A stretch of DNA of 64,000 nucleotides, from the NCBI RefSeq assembly GCF_008629675.1, contig NZ_VWOX01000002.1, forward strand, positions 186,001 to 250,000, given 5' to 3'. Origin of the DNA: Roseiconus nitratireducens. Lineage in GTDB: Bacteria; Planctomycetota; Planctomycetia; Pirellulales; Pirellulaceae. A program made the position numbers and the translations under genes. The notes under the pieces were generated by a model. That model was not told where the DNA came from and made no database searches. It saw only the letters and a list, made by a program, of their open reading frames with translations. This document shows, in pieces, positions 19,973 through 28,873 of this stretch; position 1 is the first letter of the stretch; each line of letters begins with the position of its first letter.

Positions 19973-21118
19973 ATGAACAATCACGAACGGCAAGCTCGAT
20001 TCCGCGAAATCCGCGAGAAAGTCGAAGCCGAACAACGTCTGTCTCTCGATGAAGGCATCTTCCTCTACGACCCCCAGGTTCCGTTGCAGGAAGTGGGGGA
20101 ACTGGCCAACCTGGTCCGCGAGCGAAAGAACGGCAACGTCGGCTACTACAACATCAACACGCACTTGAATCCGACCAACGTGTGCGTGTATCGCTGCCGG
20201 TTCTGTGCCTTCCGAAGCGATTTGCGAGACCCGAAGGGCTACGCAATGTCCGATGAACAGATCCTGCACCGCGGTCAGGAGGCGCACGAGAACGGCTGCA
20301 CCGAGATGCATATCGTCGGCGGGCTGCATCATCAGCGGCCCTATGAGTGGTATCGACACGTCATCGAACTGCTGGCGGAAAATTACCCCAAGATTCATTT
20401 GAAGGCCTGGACCGCCGTCGAAATCAACTGGTTCGAATTTCAAACCAAAAAGTCGATTCGGTGGGTGTTGGAGGACCTGCAGCAGGCCGGTCTGGGAAGC
20501 ATGCCCGGCGGTGGCGCCGAAATTTTTCATCCGGAAGTTCGCGACCAGTTGTGCGAGCACAAGGCCAACACCCACGAATGGCTGAAGATCCATCAAACGG
20601 CGCACGAGGTCGGGCTGAGAACCAACTGCACGATGCTTTACGGGCACGTCGAACAGGCGTATCACCGCATCGATCACTTGATTCGGCTGCGTGAATTGCA
20701 AGACCGCACCGGCGGCTTCCAGGTCTTCATTCCGCTGGCATTTCATCCGGAAAACACCAAGTTGTCCGACATCAAAAAGCCGTCGGCTCTGATGGATTTG
20801 CGGACGATGGCCGTCAGCCGGCTGATGCTGGACAACGTCCAGCACGTCAAGGCGTATTGGATCATGTTGGGCATCGAAACGGCGCAGACGGCACTCGCCT
20901 ACGGTGCGGACGACATCGACGGCACCGTCCGTCATGAACTGATCTACCACGACGCGGGCGCGACAACCCCGGAATGTTTGTCGGTCGACCAGATCCGACA
21001 ACTGATTCAGGAAGCCGGACGCGAACCGGTCGAACGCGACACCGTCTACAACCGGGTGCACCGCGAATCGCAAGACCTGACGGACTGGACCACCGGCGAA
21101 CCCGTCGCCGCGGGCTGA
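19973..21118 (+). CDS. mqnE: aminofutalosine synthase, radical SAM
   Basis: MqnE joins 3-[(1-carboxyvinyl)oxy]benzoate to SAM-derived adenosine to make aminofutalosine in the futalosine pathway to menaquinone. The radical-SAM 4Fe-4S motif is C-V-Y-R-C-R-F-C at about residues 67-74. Other landmarks fit MqnE rather than MqnC: HIVGGLHHQRPYEWYRHVI, KAWTAVEINWFE, GSMPGGGAEIFHPEVR and FIPLAFHPENT. ATG 19973 gives 381 residues; an upstream in-frame start at 19904 would add 23 residues of no similarity. It implies a respiratory quinone made without the classical MenFDHC route. It is apparently a single gene behind trpD. Confidence 0.93.
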   Translation: MNNHERQARFREIREKVEAEQRLSLDEGIFLYDPQVPLQEVGELANLVRERKNGNVGYYNINTHLNPTNVCVYRCRFCAFRSDLRDPKGYAMSDEQILHRGQEAHENGCTEMHIVGGLHHQRPYEWYRHVIELLAENYPKIHLKAWTAVEINWFEFQTKKSIRWVLEDLQQAGLGSMPGGGAEIFHPEVRDQLCEHKANTHEWLKIHQTAHEVGLRTNCTMLYGHVEQAYHRIDHLIRLRELQDRTGGFQVFIPLAFHPENTKLSDIKKPSALMDLRTMAVSRLMLDNVQHVKAYWIMLGIETAQTALAYGADDIDGTVRHELIYHDAGATTPECLSVDQIRQLIQEAGREPVERDTVYNRVHRESQDLTDWTTGEPVAAG

Positions 21119-21139
21119 GCGTCGAAGCAACCGCCGTAC

Positions 21140-21245
21140 GTAGCTACCATCGACAGACGGTGGTCCGCCCATGGGGTGTCCCACGCTCTGGCGAGCGTGG
21201 CTACGCCGATTTCTACTTTCTGTAGCCACCGTCACCCGACGGTGG
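21140..21245. repeat. hairpin repeats, mixed CCACCGTC and CCACGCTC types
   Basis: The gap after mqnE holds a degenerate CCACCGTC-type unit at 21140-21163, a second palindrome CCACGCTC-TGGC-GAGCGTGG at about 21181-21200, and a further CCACCGTC unit with CACC loop at 21222-21245. The second palindrome has the same 8-4-8 geometry as the first type but a different stem, suggesting one expanding family with sequence subtypes. A partly degraded copy of the second type lies at about 39768-39791. Confidence 0.85.
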
Positions 21246-21387
21246 AGGCCTTCCAAAATCGCCCACACGTCCCGACCGACGATTCCGCCGCAGGATCTCG
21301 GGGGCGAACCAAGCTTTCCGGGCTCGGAAGCGTTAAAGTGGGGCGTTTCTTACGCACCGGTCCGTCCCCACTTGCCGCCCCGCCACG

Positions 21388-22827
21388 ATGCCCACCCCCT
21401 CTGTCTTCCGCTTCACGCTGCTCGGCCTGATCTCACTTTCCGCGGTTGGCGGCGCCCGCCAAGCCGCAGCCGACCTGCCGCAAGACGCGCTGGCCGCCGC
21501 CAAGAAGGCCACCAGGTTTTTGACCGAGAAGGTCAGCACCCACGGAGGCTATTTGTGGCGTTACTCCGCCGATCTGTCACGGCGTGAAGGAGAAGGCGTG
21601 GTCGAGATGGAAACGATTTGGGTTCAGCCTCCCGGAACGCCCTCCATCGGCGAAGCCTTCGTCCGTCTGTACGAAGCCACCGGCGATGATCAGTTCTTGC
21701 AGGCGGCGCGGGACGCCGCCGAGGCCCTTCGGCAAGGACAGATGCGCTCGGGCGGTTGGCAGGCGATGGTGGAGTTTGATCCTCAGCGGCGCGCCAAATG
21801 GGCCTATCGCGTCGACCCGCCCAATTCAAAACAGAAGGATCAATCCAGCCTGGATGATGACAAGACCCAGTCCGCGATCCGTTTCATCGTTCAACTCGAC
21901 CGCGCGTTGGAATTTCAGGATGCCCAAGTGCACCAGACCGCGATGGACGCCCTTTCGGGGCTGATCGAAAAGGGCCAGTATCCCAACGGCGGTTTTCCCC
22001 AGGTCTGGCAGGACGAACGACTGCCCCAGGCAAATCAACCACCGCGTGCCGCCAGCTTTCCCGAAACGTGGTCACGAACCTATCAGGGACACAACGAATA
22101 TTGGCGGCGATGCACGCTGAACGACAATCTGGCCGGCGACGTGATGGAAACGCTGTTCTTAGCCGAAGATGTCTACGGCGACCCGAAGTACCGTGCCGCC
22201 GCACTGAAATTGGCCGACTGGCTGTTGCTGGCGCAGATGCCCGAACCTCAACCCGCTTGGGCGCAGCAGTACAGTTTTGACATGCAGCCAATCTGGGCCC
22301 GCAAGTTTGAGCCTCCGGCGATTACGACCAGCGAGTCTTTTGACGTCATCAACACGCTGATGACCGTCTACGAAAGAACCGGTGACAAGAAGTACTTGGC
22401 CCCCCTGCCCAAAGCCATCCAATACCTGAAACGATGCGAACTTCCGGACGGTCAGGTTGCCCGCTTCTACGAGTTGGAAACCAACCGTCCGCTGTATTTC
22501 GATCGCGAATACCAGCTAACGTACGACGACGGCGATCTGCCCACCCATTACGGCTTCAAACTCTCGAGCAAGGCCGACAAGCTGGAAACGCGTTACCAGA
22601 AGTTGGCTGAACAACCAGCCCCTGCGAAAGCAACCTCCAAACAATCCAAGAAGCCACGCGACCGTGACGTTCAACGCGTGATCGAAGCATTGGATGACCG
22701 TGGTGCCTGGCTCTCCAAAGACGGACTCCGCTACCACAAAACCCCCGGCCCGACGATCGACATGGCGGACGTTCGCAAGAACTTGAACTTGTTGGCTGAC
22801 TACCTGGCCCACTCGTCAGACCGTTGA
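21388..22827 (+). CDS. secreted pectate lyase-like protein
   Basis: The 479-residue protein starts with a signal peptide (residues 1-28, ending ARQAAA) and then an alpha/alpha-toroid fold. Conserved pieces include GGYLWRYS, PPGTPSIGEAFVRLYEATGD, GGWQ (Trp in a substrate cleft) and the PNGGFPQ motif, which resemble the planctomycete pectate lyase group related to polysaccharide lyase family 10. The final 120 residues carry a Lys/Ala-rich linker and a short repeat of the toroid. Pectin or another uronate-rich glycan is a plausible substrate, but similar toroid enzymes act on other sugars, so the specificity is tentative. It stands alone on the plus strand, converging on the FAD oxidoreductase gene. 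Confidence 0.65.
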   Translation: MPTPSVFRFTLLGLISLSAVGGARQAAADLPQDALAAAKKATRFLTEKVSTHGGYLWRYSADLSRREGEGVVEMETIWVQPPGTPSIGEAFVRLYEATGDDQFLQAARDAAEALRQGQMRSGGWQAMVEFDPQRRAKWAYRVDPPNSKQKDQSSLDDDKTQSAIRFIVQLDRALEFQDAQVHQTAMDALSGLIEKGQYPNGGFPQVWQDERLPQANQPPRAASFPETWSRTYQGHNEYWRRCTLNDNLAGDVMETLFLAEDVYGDPKYRAAALKLADWLLLAQMPEPQPAWAQQYSFDMQPIWARKFEPPAITTSESFDVINTLMTVYERTGDKKYLAPLPKAIQYLKRCELPDGQVARFYELETNRPLYFDREYQLTYDDGDLPTHYGFKLSSKADKLETRYQKLAEQPAPAKATSKQSKKPRDRDVQRVIEALDDRGAWLSKDGLRYHKTPGPTIDMADVRKNLNLLADYLAHSSDR

Positions 22828-22851
22828 CCCAACTGGGATCCAGCATTGCTT

Positions 22852-22993
22852 CACCCTCCCGCCGGGAGGGTTGCGGAGAAGCCCCGCGACGACGCGGGGA
22901 GGGCGCGCCCGCCCGAATTGATTTTAGCTGGTTCTTGAAGACACCCTCCCCAAAGGCTCGTGCCTCGCCTTTGACCCTCCCCGAGGGAGGGTG
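22852..22993 (+). repeat. 142-bp dispersed repeat, copy 1
   Basis: A block beginning CACCCTCCCGCCGGGAGGG and ending CCCTCCCCGAGGGAGGGTG lies between the two convergent genes. Its reverse complement recurs at 43084-43224 with most positions conserved over the full length, including internal words such as GACGACGCGGGGAGGGC and TCCCCAAAGGCTCGTG. Both ends are short inverted repeats of each other's type. No reading frame runs through it, so it is likely a miniature dispersed element. Confidence 0.85.
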
Positions 22994-23043
22994 AAGTGGC
23001 CAAACAAGTCGTCACTGGTCACCATTCCCGAATGGAAGAACCA

Positions 23044-24705
23044 CTAAGCGCGCGACTTCGGATCTGCCTGGACGACGGCGTTCGCCGCCGAAACGCCGCG
23101 ACTGAACGCCTCCTCCAGCAACGCAATCCCGCTCAGATCCGTCCCCGCGAAATGCACGCGTCCGATCGGCTTCGCCGCTTGTTCGCGCTCGGCACCGAAA
23201 ACGAAGCCCACCCGAGGCTGGATCATCGCGTGCCCCCATCGCATCACCTCCAGACGCTCGATCAACGATTCAATGTCCGGATGTCCCTTGCGCAGGTCGG
23301 AGACGATGACGCGTGCCCAATCGCTCCAGTCCAACCGCATCAACTCCGCCCGGGAAACGCGTGGATCGTCATCCAACAGCGGTTGATACCAGGTGATCAC
23401 CGTTGGCCCATGGTCCAGTCCGACCTGGTGAGTCGACGTGACGTAACCCAATGAACGGCTGTCGAAAAAAACATTGTCCCAGCACATCTCGGTCAGCCGT
23501 TCGGACGGGCGTTGGCTCAATCGCAGGTTGGCCACCACCCAACCGCCATAGTGAAACGAATTGATGGACCTGCCGCTCGCGTTCCAATCAGCGACGACAT
23601 GAGGTGCGACAAACTGCGGAGCGGCAAAGATGACTCGGTCGGCCACATACGCGACACTTGCCAACATCGCATTGTCAACCGCTTCCACCCGCACGCCTTC
23701 ACCCTGATTCTGGACTTTGACGACGGTTTGACCGCCAATCAACCGGTCTCCACAGTGCTCAGCAAGATGCCGGACGACTCGACCATTTCCCTCCGGCCAT
23801 GTGATCACCGGTTGTGATTCGGTTCCCTCGGCCGGAATTCGAGACGTGAAATAAAACAGTCCCGCCCAAGCGCTTGTCTGTTCCAGGGTCAATCCATAGT
23901 CGTCGCGGCAGGCATAGTCGGCCAGCCAGCGCAGCCGCGGCGAATCGAATCCGTTGTCCGTCATCCACTGAGCCATCGATTGCCGGTCCAAGGCACGAAC
24001 CTTGGCGGAATCGGATCCCGTGGCCATTGGAATCGCAAACAGGCGGCGTCCCCGATCGTCCCGACCGTGGGCAAGCTCAATCATTTTCTGCTGAAAACGC
24101 TCCAGCTGCCGTAAATCGGATTCGGTTGCGTCCTGATCCGGATACAGACCATAGTGCCACCGTCCGTCGACGCACAATCGTTCCGACGGGTCACGACACA
24201 GGAAGGCTTCGCCGACGACCGGTTCTCCGTCCGTCGTCCGGCCGACAATCACGTCCATTTCCTCCAGCAACGCGACCAGGTCCCGATTCTCCTTCATCGG
24301 AGCCGGAATGTAGTGAGCCCCCCAGGGAAAACGAAACTCCCCATCCTGTCCCGAGATCGCCGTGCCGCCGGGCCGATCCTCCAGCTCCAGCACGACAAAG
24401 TCTTCCACGCCGCGGCGTGACAATTGCCAGGCTGCCGCAAGCCCCGCGATCCCGCCGCCGACAATCACGACGCGACGTCCCCCAGGATCACCCTCCGGCG
24501 GCGGCGGTCGCCAACCGTCGCGTAACCGATGGGCGACGGAATAATTGGGGTTCAGCAGATCGCCCGAAAATGAGAACGCACGCCCACCATCGCATCCCGC
24601 CAGGCCCAGCAGCGGAACTCCGGCCAGATAGGCCAGCATCTCACGTCGCCCGAGACGATGTTTTGATTCGGCGGTTCGGCGGCTCGTCACCCTCCGCTTC
24701 TCCAT
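23044..24705 (-). CDS. FAD-dependent amine-oxidase-like protein with lipobox
   Basis: The 553-residue protein has an N-terminal [20 protein letters not shown] segment: a twin-Arg/hydrophobic signal whose LAGC fits a lipoprotein lipobox. Then comes the FAD Rossmann motif [20 protein letters not shown] and [10 protein letters not shown] near residue 100, the mark of flavin amine-oxidase/phytoene-desaturase-type enzymes, and a C-terminal FAD motif ([11 protein letters not shown]). ATG 24705 overlaps the SpeE-like gene by 19 bases; a GTG at 24690 gives a neater four-base overlap with GGAG upstream and is equally plausible. It ends a seven-gene run that makes and handles polyamines, so oxidation of a polyamine-like amine at the membrane is a reasonable guess. 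The substrate is not shown. Confidence 0.75.
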   Translation of the reverse strand: MEKRRVTSRRTAESKHRLGRREMLAYLAGVPLLGLAGCDGGRAFSFSGDLLNPNYSVAHRLRDGWRPPPPEGDPGGRRVVIVGGGIAGLAAAWQLSRRGVEDFVVLELEDRPGGTAISGQDGEFRFPWGAHYIPAPMKENRDLVALLEEMDVIVGRTTDGEPVVGEAFLCRDPSERLCVDGRWHYGLYPDQDATESDLRQLERFQQKMIELAHGRDDRGRRLFAIPMATGSDSAKVRALDRQSMAQWMTDNGFDSPRLRWLADYACRDDYGLTLEQTSAWAGLFYFTSRIPAEGTESQPVITWPEGNGRVVRHLAEHCGDRLIGGQTVVKVQNQGEGVRVEAVDNAMLASVAYVADRVIFAAPQFVAPHVVADWNASGRSINSFHYGGWVVANLRLSQRPSERLTEMCWDNVFFDSRSLGYVTSTHQVGLDHGPTVITWYQPLLDDDPRVSRAELMRLDWSDWARVIVSDLRKGHPDIESLIERLEVMRWGHAMIQPRVGFVFGAEREQAAKPIGRVHFAGTDLSGIALLEEAFSRGVSAANAVVQADPKSRA

Positions 24706-26225
24706 TCCTGGTCGTAATAGCGCACCAGCACCTGGTCGTTCAAGCGATTCGGCAGCGTCTCCACCGGCTGCACATCCACCGGCAATTGGAACAACGACGC
24801 CAGGTTTGATCGGTTCAAGAAACGCAGACCTTGCGGCAACGCGCTCGCCAGCTCCGGGCCTCCATCGGCCGATAACTTCAAGGGCCGAGTACTGGCCAGG
24901 GCAAACCCCCACACGCCAAAGGTTGGCACGGCCGCGTGATAGGGCAACGCGTCGTAGCCCGCCGCCCGCAACGTGTTCAGGATGCACCAGTAAGACTGCG
25001 GGGCGACCAACGGAGAAGTGCACTGAACGGAAATGACCGCCTGATCTGACAAACGTTGGCGCAGCAGGTTAAAAAACCGAGTCGTGTACAACTTTCCGAC
25101 TGAATAGGATCCCGGATCGGGAAAGTCAACGATGACAGCGTCAAAGGTTTGATCGCTTTCGTCAATCCAAACGAACGCGTCTCGATTGATGACCGTCACA
25201 CGGGGGTCGGAAAGCGCGTGACCACTCAACTCGGCCAAGGGTGGAAAGGCGTCGGCCAGTCCGGTCATCGCCGGGTCCAAGTCAACCAGTGTGACGGATT
25301 CGACCGACGGATACCGCAGAATCTCGCGAACCGCCAACCCGTCCCCGCCGCCCAGCACCAGAATCCGACGCGGATCAACCATCGCGGTCATCGCCGGATG
25401 AACCAGCGCCTCGTGATACCGGTATTCGTCGCGCGAATTGAACTGCAGGTGGCCGTTCAGATGCAGCTGAAATGCCCCCCGGTCTTCGGTCACCACGATC
25501 CGCTGAAACGGCGACTGCTTGGTGTAAACGATCGGCGTCTGCAAAATTGCTTCTTCCGTCCACAGGGTCAATGTGTCGGCTTTGATGAAACAGACGACCA
25601 GGATTCCCATCACCAGAAACGCCCGCCCGCGAAGCCCCGCCAATCCACGTTGGCTCAACAGCGGGCGCAACAGATACGTGCCCCACAAACCGACCACGGC
25701 GTTTAACAATCCGAACAGCAGCGACGTGCGGACCAGTCCCAATCGCGGGACCAGAAGAATTGGAAACAGGATCGATGCGACCAGGGCTCCGACGTAGTCG
25801 AACGTCAAGACGCGGGCAACTAGTTCACGGAAATCCAAGTGGTCCCGCAAAATGCGCATCAGCAACGGCAGTTCCAACCCCACCAAAATCCCGATTGCGA
25901 AGACCGAGCCGAATAGCAGGATGCGGAACCAGGCGATGTGTGCGAACGCCACAAACAGAATCGGCGCCGAAAGCCCACCCAAAAGCGCTAACGCGATTTC
26001 CACTTCGATGAACGTCCGCGCGACGCGCGTCTCGACGTAACGAGAGATCCAGGAACCGACGCCCAGGGCTGAAAGGTACACGCCAATGATCAGCGAAAAC
26101 TGCGTGACCGAGTCGCCCAGCAGATAGCTGGCCAATGTCCCGGCCAACAACTCGTAGATCAAACCACAAGTCGCAATGACCAAAACATTCAAGTACAGCA
26201 GGTAGTTGGGTGCCCGATGGATCAT
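24687..26225 (-). CDS. membrane-embedded spermidine synthase-like protein
   Basis: The 512-residue protein fuses about seven transmembrane helices (residues 1-215, starting [20 protein letters not shown]) to a cytosolic aminopropyltransferase domain. That domain shows the SAM-type motif [16 protein letters not shown] near residue 290, [15 protein letters not shown] and VIVDFPDP. Enzymes of this fold move the aminopropyl group from decarboxylated SAM to an amine. Membrane-fused forms occur in several phyla and their acceptors are mostly unknown. The start overlaps the DUF350 gene by ATGA and the stop overlaps the FAD gene. SpeD, which supplies the decarboxylated SAM, is encoded four genes upstream in the same run. 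The name speE is avoided because of the fusion. Confidence 0.85.
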   Translation of the reverse strand: MIHRAPNYLLYLNVLVIATCGLIYELLAGTLASYLLGDSVTQFSLIIGVYLSALGVGSWISRYVETRVARTFIEVEIALALLGGLSAPILFVAFAHIAWFRILLFGSVFAIGILVGLELPLLMRILRDHLDFRELVARVLTFDYVGALVASILFPILLVPRLGLVRTSLLFGLLNAVVGLWGTYLLRPLLSQRGLAGLRGRAFLVMGILVVCFIKADTLTLWTEEAILQTPIVYTKQSPFQRIVVTEDRGAFQLHLNGHLQFNSRDEYRYHEALVHPAMTAMVDPRRILVLGGGDGLAVREILRYPSVESVTLVDLDPAMTGLADAFPPLAELSGHALSDPRVTVINRDAFVWIDESDQTFDAVIVDFPDPGSYSVGKLYTTRFFNLLRQRLSDQAVISVQCTSPLVAPQSYWCILNTLRAAGYDALPYHAAVPTFGVWGFALASTRPLKLSADGGPELASALPQGLRFLNRSNLASLFQLPVDVQPVETLPNRLNDQVLVRYYDQEWRSGG

Positions 26226-26503
26226 CCCAAAACCGCCGCCCCGATGATGATCGAGATCCCCAAAATGATCGCCCCGATGATCGTCGCGACGGCCTGGTTA
26301 TGCTCCTCGCCAATCTCACGCAAGATTGAAAACGGCGTGATCTTCTCCAAGATCAGCAGGCACACCGCGAAGACGATGATCCCCACCACGGAAAAGATCA
26401 CCGCCGCCAGCAGATGACCGCCCAGCAGCGAAAGCCGACTGGGAACCTGCTCCTGGGCCAAGATCATTGCGACGTCGATACCAGTCATTGACACTGTCTC
26501 CAT
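26222..26503 (-). CDS. DUF350 (YjfL-like) small membrane protein
   Basis: The 93-residue product has two clear transmembrane helices ([20 protein letters not shown] and a C-terminal [20 protein letters not shown]) joined by a loop with [18 protein letters not shown], the DUF350 signature. DUF350 (E. coli YjfL) proteins usually have two or four helices and are encoded beside polyamine, SPFH or PspA-like genes; their biochemical role is unknown. ATG 26503 begins one base after the stop of the Gly-rich micro-gene and the end overlaps the SpeE-like start by four bases. The frame is open to 26620 but the upstream part lies inside that gene. A membrane partner of the neighbouring proteins is the best inference. 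Confidence 0.85.
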   Translation of the reverse strand: METVSMTGIDVAMILAQEQVPSRLSLLGGHLLAAVIFSVVGIIVFAVCLLILEKITPFSILREIGEEHNQAVATIIGAIILGISIIIGAAVLG

Positions 26504-26504
26504 G

Positions 26505-26705
26505 CTATTTTCCACCTCCCCAACTTCCACCGTACGAACGACCACCACCGTAGTAGCCACCGCCCCCGCCGCCACGGTTGCTCTCCCGGAGCGCCTTGAC
26601 GACTCCAAAATCTGGCGCACGCCACTGGTACGCCGCGGCCATCGTGAACCAGCCGCAGATCAGGCAGCCGGTCACGAAGTAAACCGCCATCAAAGTTGAT
26701 TTCAT
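26505..26705 (-). CDS. Gly-rich small membrane protein
   Basis: This 66-residue gene has an N-terminal hydrophobic segment (MKSTLMAVYFVTGCLICGWF), a short polar stretch (RAPDFGVVKALRESN) and a Gly/Tyr/Ser-rich tail with a six-Gly run and GGGRSYGGSWGGGK. It lies 21 bases after the DUF4178 gene and one base before the DUF350 start, so it is firmly inside the operon. I know no defined family. The helix plus flexible Gly tail would suit an anchored linker or membrane-tethered adaptor. Its size makes it easy to miss, but the spacing argues that it is real. Confidence 0.8.
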   Translation of the reverse strand: MKSTLMAVYFVTGCLICGWFTMAAAYQWRAPDFGVVKALRESNRGGGGGGYYGGGRSYGGSWGGGK

Positions 26706-26726
26706 TTCGGAATCTCCATCCTGGCC

Positions 26727-28277
26727 TCAATCGTCCGAAACGTAGGGACTGAAATCACTGTCTCTCCATCGCTGGACTTCAAAGTTGTACAAGTAGGCGA
26801 GCACCAACCCGGGAATCAACGACACACCCAGGACGGAGTAGAACCACAGCCAGCCATCGGCTTTTCCGCGGCCGATCAGCACGTAGGCGGCGATCAGATA
26901 GCCCACAAACCCCAGCCAGGTCGCGAAGAAACCCATCCCCGGCGAAGGCCTCGGCTGGATCACGCCGACGCCCCAAGGACGCCGCAAATCTTTGACGCCG
27001 AACTTCGCTTCCAACTCTTCCGGTTCGATGTAGTGTCCGATTGAGATCGTCACCTCTTCGGTTTCGCCCCACCCGCTCCGTTCGTAGGACAGCATCCGAG
27101 GCGGTGCGATGTAGTCCGCCGTGCTGACCCGGTCACCGACCTGGACCTTCCAGTAGAACTCGCCCAGCACATAGCGGGTGTACGCGGTCCCGCGATCATA
27201 GATTCGAAAACTGTCGCCGTCGTATTGCATCGTGTCGCCGAACCCGCGGGGCGGCGAATCCACGGTGCCCACCAAGGACCAATGGCCTTCGTTACATACC
27301 AGCCAACGGTAGCCGGACTCGCGGTTGTAAAGCAGGTATTCCGTCCAGGGGTAGGTGCGCCCGGCATACTTGGCATAGCGTTCCAGGAAGCCGATGACGG
27401 TGTAGACCACGCCACCGAAATCGCCTTCGCTGCCCAACGGAATCACCGGCTGGACTCGCTTTTGATGCAGCGATTGAAACAACGACAGCTTTCCGTCCTT
27501 GGCGTCCAGCATCGAGGTGCAATTCGGACACGCGACACGCAACGTGTCGTCCGGCGCGCGCAGCGCCAATTGGCCGCCGCAATTGGGACAATTCAGCTGC
27601 AGGGCATCGACCCGGACTTTGTTTGCGTTGGGGTCCAGCGAAGAGAGATCGACGCCCAACTCATCCAGCGACACCTCGCGGCCCAAAAACACGGCCTGTT
27701 CTGCGTCCTGCTCTCCATCGCCGTATTCGAACGTCGCCACGCGATGGCCTTCACCATACAGGTCGACAAACACGTGCTTTTTGCCGGGAACGAACCGCCA
27801 AGGAATTTCGCCTTCGGCGCTTTCCGCCGTCGCCACGCCCTTTTCACGAACCGTCAATGAAACTCCCTTGACGGTTTGCGGATCGCCCAACTCGATCGAA
27901 TCAAAATCGGGCAATCGTGTGCCGTGGGAAAGGCGGCGTTGCTGGGTCAGAAAAAACTTTCCCTGCGCTTCGGCCAGCCAGCCCCAACGCTCGCCCGGAA
28001 AGGCCAGATACCATTCGTCCCAGGCGCCGCCACCGGCGTGCCGATAGCGGACCCTACCGACAATCGTGAACGACGTCTTGTTCCACGTGCCAGTCATCCC
28101 GTGACGCAACCCCGACGCCGGCTCACTAACCTCGGCAACCTTCCCAAGATCCTCAACATCGCGGTCGCCCCGACCGACCGCCGTTTCGCAGAATTCGCAA
28201 ATCGTAACCAGCGACGACGCCGTATTGAATTCGACCGGAGCGCCGCAAGCGGGGCAAATCGCCGTTCGATGCTTCAT
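26727..28277 (-). CDS. DUF4178 zinc-ribbon membrane protein
   Basis: The 516-residue protein starts with a zinc ribbon (C-P-A-C at residues 8-11, C-E-F-C at 33-36), has a first DUF4178 domain (residues 58-200: MTGTWNKTSFTIVGRVRYR, DEWYLAF), a second zinc ribbon (C-P-N-C twice, about residues 229-255), a second DUF4178 domain (GVVYTVIGFLERYA, WTEYLLYN) and two C-terminal transmembrane helices before a YNFEVQRWRDSDFS tail. DUF4178 is a beta-rich domain that recurs next to SPFH, DUF350 and polyamine genes; its reaction or ligand is unknown. Start and SpeD stop share one base (TGATG). The two ribbon-domain pairs look like an internal duplication. Confidence 0.85.
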   Translation of the reverse strand: MKHRTAICPACGAPVEFNTASSLVTICEFCETAVGRGDRDVEDLGKVAEVSEPASGLRHGMTGTWNKTSFTIVGRVRYRHAGGGAWDEWYLAFPGERWGWLAEAQGKFFLTQQRRLSHGTRLPDFDSIELGDPQTVKGVSLTVREKGVATAESAEGEIPWRFVPGKKHVFVDLYGEGHRVATFEYGDGEQDAEQAVFLGREVSLDELGVDLSSLDPNANKVRVDALQLNCPNCGGQLALRAPDDTLRVACPNCTSMLDAKDGKLSLFQSLHQKRVQPVIPLGSEGDFGGVVYTVIGFLERYAKYAGRTYPWTEYLLYNRESGYRWLVCNEGHWSLVGTVDSPPRGFGDTMQYDGDSFRIYDRGTAYTRYVLGEFYWKVQVGDRVSTADYIAPPRMLSYERSGWGETEEVTISIGHYIEPEELEAKFGVKDLRRPWGVGVIQPRPSPGMGFFATWLGFVGYLIAAYVLIGRGKADGWLWFYSVLGVSLIPGLVLAYLYNFEVQRWRDSDFSPYVSDD

Positions 28278-28765
28278 CAGGGCCGATCCTCCCCACGCAC
28301 CCGATCGTCAACGACAGATTGATTCGGCCCTTCGACGGCAACGGAGCAACTTCCACCTTCGGACGTCGAATGGACCTCTGAGATCAATTGGCGATCGATC
28401 TGACGAACAAGGACTTGCTGCGCCCCCAATCGCCGTGACAGCTCCTGTTCCCACGGCCATTGCGGACGCCGTCGGCAGCAATACAGGTTGAACGTCGCGA
28501 AGCGATGTTCGGGGTAGGTGTGGCAAGCCAGATGCGACTCGCTCAGCAGGTACAGTGCCGTCACGCCACCGGGCGGAGGAAACACGTGGCACAGCGGTGC
28601 GGCGACCAAGTTCACGCCCAATCCGTCCACGATCGTCTCGCAGATCGACCGAATCAATCGCAGATCCGTCAGCAGTGTTGACCGGCATCCGGAAGCATCC
28701 ACGACCCACTCGGTTCCACCCACAAAATCGCGCAGCGGACCGGGCGAAGGATGGACGTGTTCCAT
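28277..28765 (-). CDS. speD: S-adenosylmethionine decarboxylase proenzyme
   Basis: SpeD decarboxylates SAM using a pyruvoyl group made by self-cleavage, giving the aminopropyl donor for spermidine. The motif LLSESHLACHTYPE places cleavage between Glu76 and Ser77. His82 and Cys97 sit at +5 and +20, the same spacing as the catalytic His and Cys of the short bacterial (Thermotoga-type) enzyme, so all key residues are present. ATG 28765 has AGGAG ten bases upstream and gives 162 residues, somewhat longer than the usual ~130 because of a Ser/Glu-rich C-terminal tail. It follows the SPFH gene by 108 bases and shares one base with the DUF4178 start. The SpeE-like protein in the same run is the likely user of its product. 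Confidence 0.93.
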   Translation of the reverse strand: MEHVHPSPGPLRDFVGGTEWVVDASGCRSTLLTDLRLIRSICETIVDGLGVNLVAAPLCHVFPPPGGVTALYLLSESHLACHTYPEHRFATFNLYCCRRRPQWPWEQELSRRLGAQQVLVRQIDRQLISEVHSTSEGGSCSVAVEGPNQSVVDDRVRGEDRP

Positions 28766-28873
28766 GACGCTGCTGCTCCTGTCCCCGATACTCGATTCAA
28801 CCATTCCCACAGAACTTGCCCGGACGCCCCCATCAAGCAAAGCCCGGCATGTCGTTGCTGAAAAAGCGGCGAT

